Shown one piece after another: positions 43,256 to 50,722 of a stretch of 64,000 bases of DNA. The position numbers were made by a program, and so were the translations under genes. The first letter of the stretch is position 1, and the number at the start of each line of letters is the position of its first letter. The stretch is from assembly GCA_963630555.1 (NCBI GenBank), contig CAVGND010000005.1, positions 1-64,000 on the forward strand, in the 5' to 3' direction. The notes beneath the pieces were generated by a model that ran no database searches, was not told where the DNA came from, and was given only the letters and a program-made list of their open reading frames with translations. The stretch is from CAVALG01 sp963630555 (GTDB lineage: Bacteria > Bacillota > Clostridia > Oscillospirales > Acutalibacteraceae).

Positions 43256-44119
43256 ATGCGTTGTTTTGATTTGCACTGCGATACGGTATCGGTTCTGTTT
43301 GACAAAAATGAAGACTTTGACGGTTTATCTGCGGCTGTTAATAACAGCAGCGTCGGCGTTTTTGATAATTATACGCAGTGTTTTGCGCTTTTTTCGGAAT
43401 TCCCCGACAGGGAACGGTTTTTTGCCGCTGCCGACTATGCTGAAAAGATACTGCCGAATTTCAGCGGTGGATATATATTAACCGTAGAAAATATGGCGCC
43501 CCTTGCATATGAACCCGAACCGACGGCTGTGCTGCACGGCGTCGGGGTGTCTGCGGCAACGCTTACCTGGAACGGGGAGAATGAATTTGCCGGCGGCGTG
43601 GGTGCTGACAGCGGACTTAAACCTCTCGGCAGGCGCACGGTTAAAGAGTTTTCCGAATATGGGATAATCTTGGACGTTTCACATCTCAACAGGCAAAGTT
43701 TTTATGATGTTGCCGATTGTGCCGATTGTTTTTTTGCAAGTCATACCGCTTTAAGTGAGGTTAACGGTCACCCCAGAAATATTACGGCGGAACAGGCAAA
43801 AATAATATCCGAAAAGGGCGGTATAATAGGAGTCTGTTTCTATCCGACATTTTCTTTGCCGGATATTTTTGAGGGTGTTTACAGAAATATATATATACTG
43901 GGCGAGAAGGTCGGTTGCGACTGTATAGCCCTGGGTTCGGATTTTGACGGTGCGCGTATGGCGCCCGAACTTGATGGGCCCGATAAACTTCCGGCGCTCT
44001 ATGCTTATTTAAAGCGGCGAGGATTAAGCGATGATATACTCAACAAAGTGTTTTACGGCAATGCCGAAAAATTTTTTAAAAGCCGCCTAATTAACGGCAA
44101 TCCGAAGGGAATGAAGTGA
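43256..44119 (+). CDS. Membrane dipeptidase-like metallopeptidase (M19)
   Basis: 287 residues of a zinc dipeptidase of the renal dipeptidase family. FDLHCDTVSVL holds the HxD zinc ligands, ENMAPLAYEP the bridging glutamate, DVSHLNRQSF, FFASHTALSEV and GSDFDGARMAP the other metal and substrate residues. It has no signal peptide and is likely cytoplasmic. The ATG at 43256 follows GGGTGTGA; an in-frame ATG at 43232 overlaps yraN. It overlaps thrC by 4 bases. Some family members are D-amino dipeptidases; specificity is open. Confidence 0.9.
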   Translation: MRCFDLHCDTVSVLFDKNEDFDGLSAAVNNSSVGVFDNYTQCFALFSEFPDRERFFAAADYAEKILPNFSGGYILTVENMAPLAYEPEPTAVLHGVGVSAATLTWNGENEFAGGVGADSGLKPLGRRTVKEFSEYGIILDVSHLNRQSFYDVADCADCFFASHTALSEVNGHPRNITAEQAKIISEKGGIIGVCFYPTFSLPDIFEGVYRNIYILGEKVGCDCIALGSDFDGARMAPELDGPDKLPALYAYLKRRGLSDDILNKVFYGNAEKFFKSRLINGNPKGMK

Positions 44120-45609
44120 AAATGGATTACAAGAGTACAAGAAACAGCAATATTAATGTCACTGCCGAACAGGCTATAGCACGCGGAATATCGTCCGACG
44201 GGGGATTGTTTGTCCCATCCCGAATACCGTGCCTTACTACTGCCGACATTAACGCACTTAAAGAGATGAAATATCCCGAAAGGGCGAAATATATACTTAA
44301 ATATTTTCTCGGCAATTTTTCGGATGACGAACTGTCCTATTGCGTTAACGGTGCATACAAGGGCACTTTCGACAACGATGACGTAGCGCCGCTTAAAAAG
44401 GTCGGAGAAAACGAATACTTTTTGGAACTGTGGCACGGGCCGACCTGTGCGTTTAAGGATGTTGCGCTGCAGCTTCTTCCTTACCTGCTTTCGGTATCGG
44501 TTAAAAAAACCGGTTCGGACAAGCAAACGGTTATTTTGGTCGCAACTTCGGGCGACACGGGAAAGGCTGCGCTTGAAGGTTTTGCCGATGTGGAAAACAC
44601 AAAAATTATTGTATTTTACCCAAGTAACGGCGTAAGCGATATGCAAAAACTTCAGATGAGCACTCAAAAAGGGAACAATGTTTATGTAAGCGCGATAGAG
44701 GGCAATTTTGACGATGCGCAGACAGGCGTTAAAAAAATATTTACCGATAAAGAGGTTGCCGAAACACTGTGCGGTAAAGGATACGCTTTTTCAAGCGCCA
44801 ATTCTATAAACTGGGGCAGGCTTGTCCCGCAGATAGTGTATTATATCTCGGCTTACTGTGATTTGCTTACAGCAGGTGAAGATTTGTCAAACGGATTTAA
44901 TGTCGTTGTTCCTACGGGTAATTTCGGCAATATCCTTGCCGCATATTACGCAAAAAAAATGGGCGTGCCGATCAACAAACTGATATGTGCCTCAAACAAA
45001 AACAACGTGCTTACGGATTTTATAAATACCGGTGTGTATGACCGTAACCGCAAGTTCTATACAACGATGTCGCCGTCTATGGATATCCTTATTTCAAGCA
45101 ATCTTGAAAGAATGCTGTACGAACTTTACGACGGTAATTCGGCTATAGTCGCCGAACTTGAAAAACAATTAACCGAGGACGGAAAGTTTACCGTTACCGG
45201 CGAGGCTTTTCAAAAACTTTCGGATATATTTGCAGCAGGGTGCTGTGATGATGAGCATACCGTTGAAACCATAAATAAATATTTTAACGGGTATAATTAT
45301 CTTATGGATACACATACCGCAGTTGCTGCTAAAGTTTATGACGAATACCGTGAAAACACCGGCGATACACGACCTGTTGTAATAGCGTCGACCGCATCAC
45401 CGTATAAGTTCTCGAAAAGCGTGCTTAAAGCCGTTGCACCGGAGGACTGTTCGAATGACGAATTTAAGATGGTTAAGGAACTTAATAAAATAACAGGTGT
45501 GCCTGTTCCCGCGTCTATAGCCGCTCTTGAAACTGCCGAACCGCGATTTAAGGATGTTTGCAAAAAAGAAAATATGCTTGACGCCGTTTACGGATATCTG
45601 TTTAAATAA
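44116..45609 (+). CDS. thrC: Threonine synthase
   Basis: PLP enzyme converting O-phosphohomoserine to threonine. The 497-residue protein has YKSTRNSNINVT at its start, LWHGPTCAFKDVALQLLPY with the PLP lysine (Lys114), ATSGDTGKAALEGF, and VVPTGNFGNILAAYYAKKMG. It belongs to the longer bacterial (type II) class. The GTG at 44116 is 5 bases after AAGGGA and overlaps the dipeptidase stop; an ATG at 44122, 11 bases away, is a close alternative. A convergent hairpin terminator follows. Confidence 0.96.
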   Translation: MKMDYKSTRNSNINVTAEQAIARGISSDGGLFVPSRIPCLTTADINALKEMKYPERAKYILKYFLGNFSDDELSYCVNGAYKGTFDNDDVAPLKKVGENEYFLELWHGPTCAFKDVALQLLPYLLSVSVKKTGSDKQTVILVATSGDTGKAALEGFADVENTKIIVFYPSNGVSDMQKLQMSTQKGNNVYVSAIEGNFDDAQTGVKKIFTDKEVAETLCGKGYAFSSANSINWGRLVPQIVYYISAYCDLLTAGEDLSNGFNVVVPTGNFGNILAAYYAKKMGVPINKLICASNKNNVLTDFINTGVYDRNRKFYTTMSPSMDILISSNLERMLYELYDGNSAIVAELEKQLTEDGKFTVTGEAFQKLSDIFAAGCCDDEHTVETINKYFNGYNYLMDTHTAVAAKVYDEYRENTGDTRPVVIASTASPYKFSKSVLKAVAPEDCSNDEFKMVKELNKITGVPVPASIAALETAEPRFKDVCKKENMLDAVYGYLFK

Positions 45610-45615
45610 TTAAAT

Positions 45616-45640
45616 GGGACGCCCGAAATACGGGCGTCCC
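45616..45640. terminator. Bidirectional hairpin between thrC and the DUF1540 gene
   Basis: GGGACGCCCG pairs with CGGGCGTCCC around AAATA. On the minus strand it is followed by ATTTAATTATTT, so it ends the DUF1540 transcript better than thrC. Confidence 0.7.
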
Positions 45641-45657
45641 CACATAAGAAAATGGCC

Positions 45658-45828
45658 TTATTTCGCTTCAAAGGTAGCGCACTCGGTACCTTCGCAGCAG
45701 TCGGTGCATCCGGGGCCTACCGTTATGTGTCCGGCATGGCAGCAGTCGCTGCTGCTGTGGTATTTGCAGTTGCTTACCTTACAGGAAATGCCTTCGATTT
45801 TTTCGCAGTCTTTACAGTTATCAAACAT
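45658..45828 (-). CDS. DUF1540 cysteine-rich small protein
   Basis: A 56-residue protein starting MFDNCKDCEKIEG with ten cysteines. The second half, CKVSNCKYHSSSDCCHAGHITVG and TECATFEAK, fits the DUF1540 pattern (V-x-N-C-x-Y, then C-x-A-x-x-I, then T-x-C-x-T-F) found in many clostridial small proteins. It probably binds a metal ion such as zinc; no function is proven. On the minus strand AAAAGGAGTAA precedes the ATG. It is short, and lies in a convergent position behind thrC. Confidence 0.88.
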   Translation of the reverse strand: MFDNCKDCEKIEGISCKVSNCKYHSSSDCCHAGHITVGPGCTDCCEGTECATFEAK

Positions 45829-45933
45829 TTCGGTTACTCCTTTTATTTGTTTTAGACGCTTTTCATCACGCCTTTATTATTATTCTCAAAACTTTAAAAA
45901 ATATTATATTCTGTTTTAAAAAAGGGGAATGCA

Positions 45934-46620
45934 ATGTCACTGTTTGCAATATCCGATCTCCATTTGTCGCTTAATACCGATAAGAAAATGGATGTTTTCC
46001 GCGGATGGGAAAACTATGTGGAAAGAATTGAACAACAATGGAAAAAAATTGTCGGCGACGGAGATACGGTAGTTATTCCCGGCGATATATCGTGGGAACT
46101 CAAACTTGAAAATACAATTGCGGATTTTAGTTTTCTGGAGTCGCTGCCGGGCAAAAAAGTGCTTTTAAAGGGCAACCACGATCTGTGGTGGTCAACACGC
46201 AATAAAATTGATAATTTTTTTGCCGAAAACGGATTTAATTCTTTAAGTGTGGTTTATAATGACGCCGTAAATGTCGGTCGGTATGCCGTGTGCGGCAGCC
46301 GCGGCTGGTTTTACGACAGCGCCGAACCGGAGGAAAAAGTGGTTATGCGTGAGGTCGGCAGAATAGAAAGATCGGTGGGAGCTGCCCACAGTATGGGACT
46401 TGAACCTGTATTTTTTCTGCATTATCCGCCCGTATATGCCGGCAGCGTATGCCGCCCGATTTTTGATAAAATCAAATCTTTGGGTATACAAACCGTCTAT
46501 TACGGGCACATTCACGGAAGCGGTTCGGGTCAGATAATAAATGAGTTTGAAGGCGTGAAACTAAAACTTGTGTCAGCCGATTATCTCGGATTTACCCCGT
46601 TTTTGATAGCAAAAGCCTGA
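45934..46620 (+). CDS. Metallophosphoesterase
   Basis: 228 residues of the calcineurin-like fold. FAISDLHLSL (DxH), VVIPGDISWE (GD), VLLKGNHDLWW (GNHD), FFLHYPPVYAG and VYYGHIHGSG (GHxH) form the dimetal site. It resembles the clostridial family of cytoplasmic serine/threonine phosphatase-like or cyclic-nucleotide phosphodiesterase-like proteins; the substrate is unknown. The ATG follows AAAAAGGGGAATGCA. It starts the group leading to tig, clpP and clpX, with about 95 bases before tig. Confidence 0.88.
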   Translation: MSLFAISDLHLSLNTDKKMDVFRGWENYVERIEQQWKKIVGDGDTVVIPGDISWELKLENTIADFSFLESLPGKKVLLKGNHDLWWSTRNKIDNFFAENGFNSLSVVYNDAVNVGRYAVCGSRGWFYDSAEPEEKVVMREVGRIERSVGAAHSMGLEPVFFLHYPPVYAGSVCRPIFDKIKSLGIQTVYYGHIHGSGSGQIINEFEGVKLKLVSADYLGFTPFLIAKA

Positions 46621-46716
46621 AAACAGCAAAAAAATCTTATTTTTTTCAATTTAAGTGTAGAAAAATTGCTCTTAGTGTGATATAGTATTATGGATAATTT
46701 AATGGAGGTTATTAAA

Positions 46717-48258
46717 ATGAGTTTAAAAGGGTCTAAAAAAGTTGAGACTAACCGCTATGAACTTGATATAACCGTAAGTGCGGAAGATTTCAACAAAGCG
46801 ATTGACGAGGCTTACCGCAGGGAAGTCGGTAAAATTAATATTCAGGGATTCAGGAAGGGTAAAGCACCCAAAAAAATAATCGAAAAATTTTACGGTGAAA
46901 ACGTTTTCTTTGAAGATGCGCTGAACATACTTTATCCCGACGCGGTTGAGGGCGCAATTGCAGAATCCGGTCTTGAATTTATCGAAGATAAAATTGATTT
47001 TGACCTTGTATCAATGGATAAGGAAAACGGTGTTGAATTTAAAGTTGTGATAACCGTTAAACCCGAGGTAGAGATTGACGGTTATAAGGGTTTAAAGGCA
47101 GAACGCGTTATCCCGAAGGTAACGGATGAGGAAGTTGATGCTGAAATTTCCCGTATGGCTGACCGTAACGCACGCGTTATAACAGTTGAGGACAGAGCTG
47201 CCGAGAACGGCGATATTGCCGACATAGATTTTGACGGATATGTTGACGGTAAGGCATTTGACGGCGGTAAAGCCGAGCACTATTCGCTCACATTGGGCTC
47301 GGGCGCATTTATTCCCGGATTTGAAGATCAGATAGTCGGTCACAACGTAGGCGACGAATTTGACGTTAACGTTAAATTCCCCGAGGATTACAATGCGGAA
47401 GAACTCAAAGGCAAAGAAGCGGTATTTAAAGTTAAACTGCACGAAATAAAGAAACGCGAACTTCCCGAAATTGACGATGAGTTTGCAAAGGATGTCAGCG
47501 AGTTTGATACAATAGCCGAATTTAAAGCCGATCTTAAGAAAAAGGCTGAGGAAAGAAAAGCGTCTGTTGCCGATGCGGACGCAGAGGATCAGATAGTTAA
47601 GCAACTTGCCGAACTTATTAAAGCGGAAATTCCGCAGGCTATGATTGACAAAAAGGCTGATCAGAGCGTTCAGGACTTCGGATACAAGTTGCAGATGCAG
47701 GGTATGGATCTTGAAACCTATATGAAATATACCGGCTCAACAGTAGCGGATCTTAAGAAAAACCTTATGCCGCAGGCAGAAATGCAGGTTAAAATAAGGC
47801 TTGCGCTTGAAAAAATAGCCGCACTTGAGAAACTGAGTGTTTCGGAGGATGATGTCAACGCAGAGTATGAAAAACTTGCGTCGCAATATTCAATGAAATC
47901 CGAAGATATTAAGAAATATATTCCGTCATCGGAACTTGAAAAAGATCTGCTTGTTTCAAAAGCACTTGAATTTGTTAAGGCGGAGGCTGACATTGCCGAT
48001 GTTGAAGCAAAGAGTGAGGAAAAAACCGCGAAAGCGGCTAAAAAACCTGCCGCAAAGAAAACAGCGACCAAATCAACTGCCTCTAAATCTACATCTGCAA
48101 AGAAAACGGCAACCGAAAAAACAGCAGAGTCAACAACCGAGAAAAAAGAACCGGCTAAGAAAACCGCCGCGAAAACCGGCACATCTAAAACAACTGCTGC
48201 TAAATCGACCGCAAAAAAAGCGGCAACAAAAACAAAAAAGGCCGATGAGACCAAATAA
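46717..48258 (+). CDS. tig: Trigger factor with histone-H1-like C-terminal tail
   Basis: Ribosome-bound chaperone and prolyl isomerase. The 513-residue product has the ribosome-binding loop GFRKGKAPKKIIEKFYG (about residues 38-55), the FKBP domain with GDIADIDFDGYVDGKAFDGG and GFEDQIVGHNVGDEFDVNVKFPEDY, and the helical chaperone domain to about residue 428. The last 84 residues are an extra low-complexity tail of lysine, alanine, threonine and serine (KKPAAKKTATKSTASKS and so on), like histone H1 or HU tails. The ATG at 46717 follows ATGGAGG at 46702-46708; an in-frame ATG at 46690 comes before that site. Gene order tig-clpP-clpX is canonical. Confidence 0.95.
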   Translation: MSLKGSKKVETNRYELDITVSAEDFNKAIDEAYRREVGKINIQGFRKGKAPKKIIEKFYGENVFFEDALNILYPDAVEGAIAESGLEFIEDKIDFDLVSMDKENGVEFKVVITVKPEVEIDGYKGLKAERVIPKVTDEEVDAEISRMADRNARVITVEDRAAENGDIADIDFDGYVDGKAFDGGKAEHYSLTLGSGAFIPGFEDQIVGHNVGDEFDVNVKFPEDYNAEELKGKEAVFKVKLHEIKKRELPEIDDEFAKDVSEFDTIAEFKADLKKKAEERKASVADADAEDQIVKQLAELIKAEIPQAMIDKKADQSVQDFGYKLQMQGMDLETYMKYTGSTVADLKKNLMPQAEMQVKIRLALEKIAALEKLSVSEDDVNAEYEKLASQYSMKSEDIKKYIPSSELEKDLLVSKALEFVKAEADIADVEAKSEEKTAKAAKKPAAKKTATKSTASKSTSAKKTATEKTAESTTEKKEPAKKTAAKTGTSKTTAAKSTAKKAATKTKKADETK

Positions 48259-48312
48259 ACCTGCACTTTGGCGTTTATATTTAGAATTATCGGTTCATAA
48301 TATTTAAAAAAT

Positions 48313-48340
48313 AGGGTGGGCAGATATTTCTTCCCACCCT
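48313..48340 (+). other. Hairpin between tig and clpP
   Basis: AGGGTGGG (48313-48320) pairs with CCCACCCT (48333-48340). No T-run follows, so it may be a weak terminator or mRNA-processing hairpin. Confidence 0.5.
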
Positions 48341-48381
48341 AATATAACGGTTTACCGAAATAAAATGAGGAGGCAATAATT

Positions 48382-48972
48382 ATGAATATGAATTTAGTGC
48401 CGTATGTTATTGAACAAACAAGCAGGGGCGAGCGTTCCTATGATATTTTTTCAAGACTGCTCAATGACCGTATAATTATGCTGCACGACCAGGTTGATAA
48501 CGCTTCCGCGAGTCTTATCATTGCTCAACTTTTGTATCTTGAGGGAAAGGATCCGGAAAAAGATATTTATTTCTATATCAACAGTCCGGGCGGTTCCGTA
48601 AGCGCCGGTATGGCGATTTATGATACAATGAAGTATATTAAGTGTGATGTCAGCACGATATGCGTCGGCATGGCGGCAAGTATGGGTGCTTTTCTTCTCG
48701 CCGCAGGCGAAAAAGGTAAAAGATATGCCCTGCCTAACAGCGAAATTATGATTCATCAACCGCTCGGACAGGCGGAAGGTCAGGCTACGGATATTCTTAT
48801 CCATGCCAATCATATTAAAAAAATCCGCGAAACAATAAATAATATATTGGCTGACGCTACCGGCAAGCCGCTTGAGGTTATTGAACGCGATACGGATCGG
48901 GATAATTTTATGTCGGCTGACGAAGCGTGCGAATACGGTCTTATAGATAAAGTTATTACCAACAGAGAATAA
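48382..48972 (+). CDS. clpP: ATP-dependent Clp protease proteolytic subunit
   Basis: Serine protease forming a tetradecameric barrel with ClpX. The 196-residue protein has RLLNDRIIML, YINSPGGSVSAG, CVGMAASMGAFLLAAGEKGKR with the catalytic serine, EIMIHQPLGQAEGQA with the histidine, and ERDTDRDNFM with the aspartate. The ATG follows GAGGAGGCAATAATT. clpX follows after 14 bases. Confidence 0.98.
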   Translation: MNMNLVPYVIEQTSRGERSYDIFSRLLNDRIIMLHDQVDNASASLIIAQLLYLEGKDPEKDIYFYINSPGGSVSAGMAIYDTMKYIKCDVSTICVGMAASMGAFLLAAGEKGKRYALPNSEIMIHQPLGQAEGQATDILIHANHIKKIRETINNILADATGKPLEVIERDTDRDNFMSADEACEYGLIDKVITNRE

Positions 48973-48986
48973 GGGGCTGATATTTA

Positions 48987-50246
48987 ATGCCGAATAACAA
49001 GGATAACAGCAAAGAAATGCGCTGCTCATTTTGCGGAAGAATGCATTATGAAGTTGAACATTTCATTTCCGGAATAGACGCGTATATTTGCGATGAGTGT
49101 GTTGAAGTATGCCATTCGCTGATAACCGAAAAACCGTCGGATAAGAAAAAAAGCAGTAAAAAAGAGGAGTTTAAACTTCCAAAACCGGCTGAAATAAAAG
49201 AATATCTGGACAAGTATGTTATAGGTCAGGACGAAGCAAAAATCGCGCTCAGCGTAGCCGTGTATAACCACTATAAAAGGGTGTTTTACAATGGCGACAG
49301 CGATGTTGAAATCGGAAAAAGTAATATTTTAATGCTCGGCCCTACAGGTGTGGGCAAAACTTTGCTTGCCGAAACACTTGCCCGCTTTCTTGATATCCCG
49401 ATTGCAATAACCGATGCCACCACATTGACCGAAGCAGGTTATGTGGGCGAAGATGTTGAAAATATTCTGCTGCGCCTTATACAGGCAGCCGATTTTGATG
49501 TTGAAAAAGCGGAACACGGTATAATTTATGTTGACGAGATTGATAAAATAGCAAGAAAATCGGAGAACACATCTATCACCCGTGATGTAAGCGGAGAGGG
49601 TGTTCAGCAGGCACTCCTTAAAATTCTTGAAGGTACTGTTTCAAATGTTCCGCCGCAGGGCGGAAGAAAACATCCGCAGCAGGAATTTATACAAATCAAT
49701 ACAAAGAATATCCTGTTTATATGTGCCGGCGCATTCGACGGTATTGAGCAGATTATCGGCCGACGCATCAATAAAAACAGCGGTGTAGGATTTGGGGCGG
49801 AGGTTAAATCCAAACGCCAGATAGAGGAAGAAAACATCCTTGAAAAGGCAACGCACCGTGATCTTACAAAATATGGGCTTATACCCGAACTTGTAGGCAG
49901 ACTTCCGGTTGTTACAACCCTTTCCCCCATGACCGTAGATATGCTTGCAAAAATCATGACCGACCCCAAAAATTCTATAATAAATCAGTATAAGGAACTT
50001 TTCAGAATGGATGGCGTAAAACTTGAATTCAAGCCTGACGCTATCCGTGAAATTGCAGAACTGACCATAAAACGCAAAACCGGCGCAAGAGGTTTACGCT
50101 CAATTATTGAGGGTGTTTTGGGGCCGCTTATGTTTGAAATTCCTTCCGACGATACCGTAAGCAGTGTTCTGATAACTGCCGAAACGGTTAACGGTACGGG
50201 TAAACCTAAAATAACAAGAAAAACGGGTGAGAAGGAAACGGCATAG
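48987..50246 (+). CDS. clpX: ATP-dependent Clp protease ATP-binding subunit ClpX
   Basis: AAA+ unfoldase feeding ClpP. The 419-residue protein has the N-terminal zinc finger CSFCGRMHYEVEHFISG...CDECV (four cysteines), Walker A GPTGVGKTLLAE (about residues 118-125), the pore loop YVGEDVENILLRL, Walker B IIYVDEIDKIA, and the IGF-type ClpP-binding loop variant in the CAGAFDGIEQIIGRR region. It ends about 480 bases before acn with two inverted repeats in between. Confidence 0.98.
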   Translation: MPNNKDNSKEMRCSFCGRMHYEVEHFISGIDAYICDECVEVCHSLITEKPSDKKKSSKKEEFKLPKPAEIKEYLDKYVIGQDEAKIALSVAVYNHYKRVFYNGDSDVEIGKSNILMLGPTGVGKTLLAETLARFLDIPIAITDATTLTEAGYVGEDVENILLRLIQAADFDVEKAEHGIIYVDEIDKIARKSENTSITRDVSGEGVQQALLKILEGTVSNVPPQGGRKHPQQEFIQINTKNILFICAGAFDGIEQIIGRRINKNSGVGFGAEVKSKRQIEEENILEKATHRDLTKYGLIPELVGRLPVVTTLSPMTVDMLAKIMTDPKNSIINQYKELFRMDGVKLEFKPDAIREIAELTIKRKTGARGLRSIIEGVLGPLMFEIPSDDTVSSVLITAETVNGTGKPKITRKTGEKETA

Positions 50247-50287
50247 TTTACGGATTGTAATATAGCCGAAAACCACGTTTTTTGTGT

Positions 50288-50378
50288 GCCCTCACAAGTT
50301 GTGAGGGCTTGCGGTTGACGGCAGTCAGAGCGCTGAAGGTAAGCATAAATCCGCTTGCCTTTGCCTGACTGCCGTTAA
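50288..50378 (+). other. Two inverted-repeat hairpins downstream of clpX
   Basis: GCCCTCAC/GTGAGGGC (50288-50308) is followed by a larger stem ACGGCAGTCAG (50318-50328) with CTGACTGCCGT (50365-50375), which encloses AGGTAAGC/GCTTGCCT (50337-50360). TAATCTTTT follows the large stem, so it may terminate clpX transcription. The rest of 50379-50649 holds no gene that I can support. Confidence 0.5.
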
Positions 50379-50649
50379 TCTTTTGTCGGCAGCACGTCCT
50401 CGGCATTCTCGCCGTAGGAAACAGGAAAGGGCTGTACAAACTTGCATTTGGCGGCTTTTAATGTCTATCCGTCAACTACCGGAATTCTCAAAGTTCATGG
50501 TTCCGCCTGACGGCTGATTTTTGTAAGTTTTTTCTTTCCGCTATGTTCCGATTCAAAGCTTAGAAAAATCATATGCCGTACTTTGGTTTTATTTTTTGCT
50601 AAAATGAGTCACATCTATTTATATCGCAAATAAAAAATTAAAAAAATCC

Positions 50650-50689
50650 TTGTGAATAAATTGACAATCAGGCGGTTTTAGTGCATAAT
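50650..50689 (+). promoter_or_regulatory. acn promoter with Rex-type operator
   Basis: TTGACA (50661-50666) and CATAAT (50684-50689) lie 17 bp apart. The palindrome TTGTGAATAAATTGACAA at 50650-50667 matches the Rex operator TTGTGAAWWWWTTCACAA in all but one fixed position and covers the -35 box, so Rex bound there would block RNA polymerase. rex is the third gene of the operon it would control. Confidence 0.75.
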
Positions 50690-50722
50690 AGACTATATAT
50701 AAATGAGAGAGGATGAAGCATA

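Noticed and set aside
47718..48266. 182-residue minus-strand frame in the 3' part of tig.
   Set aside because: Caused by the low-complexity lysine/alanine codons of the tail.
50248..50439. 63-residue minus-strand frame after clpX.
   Set aside because: It consists of the inverted repeats themselves and has no ribosome binding site.
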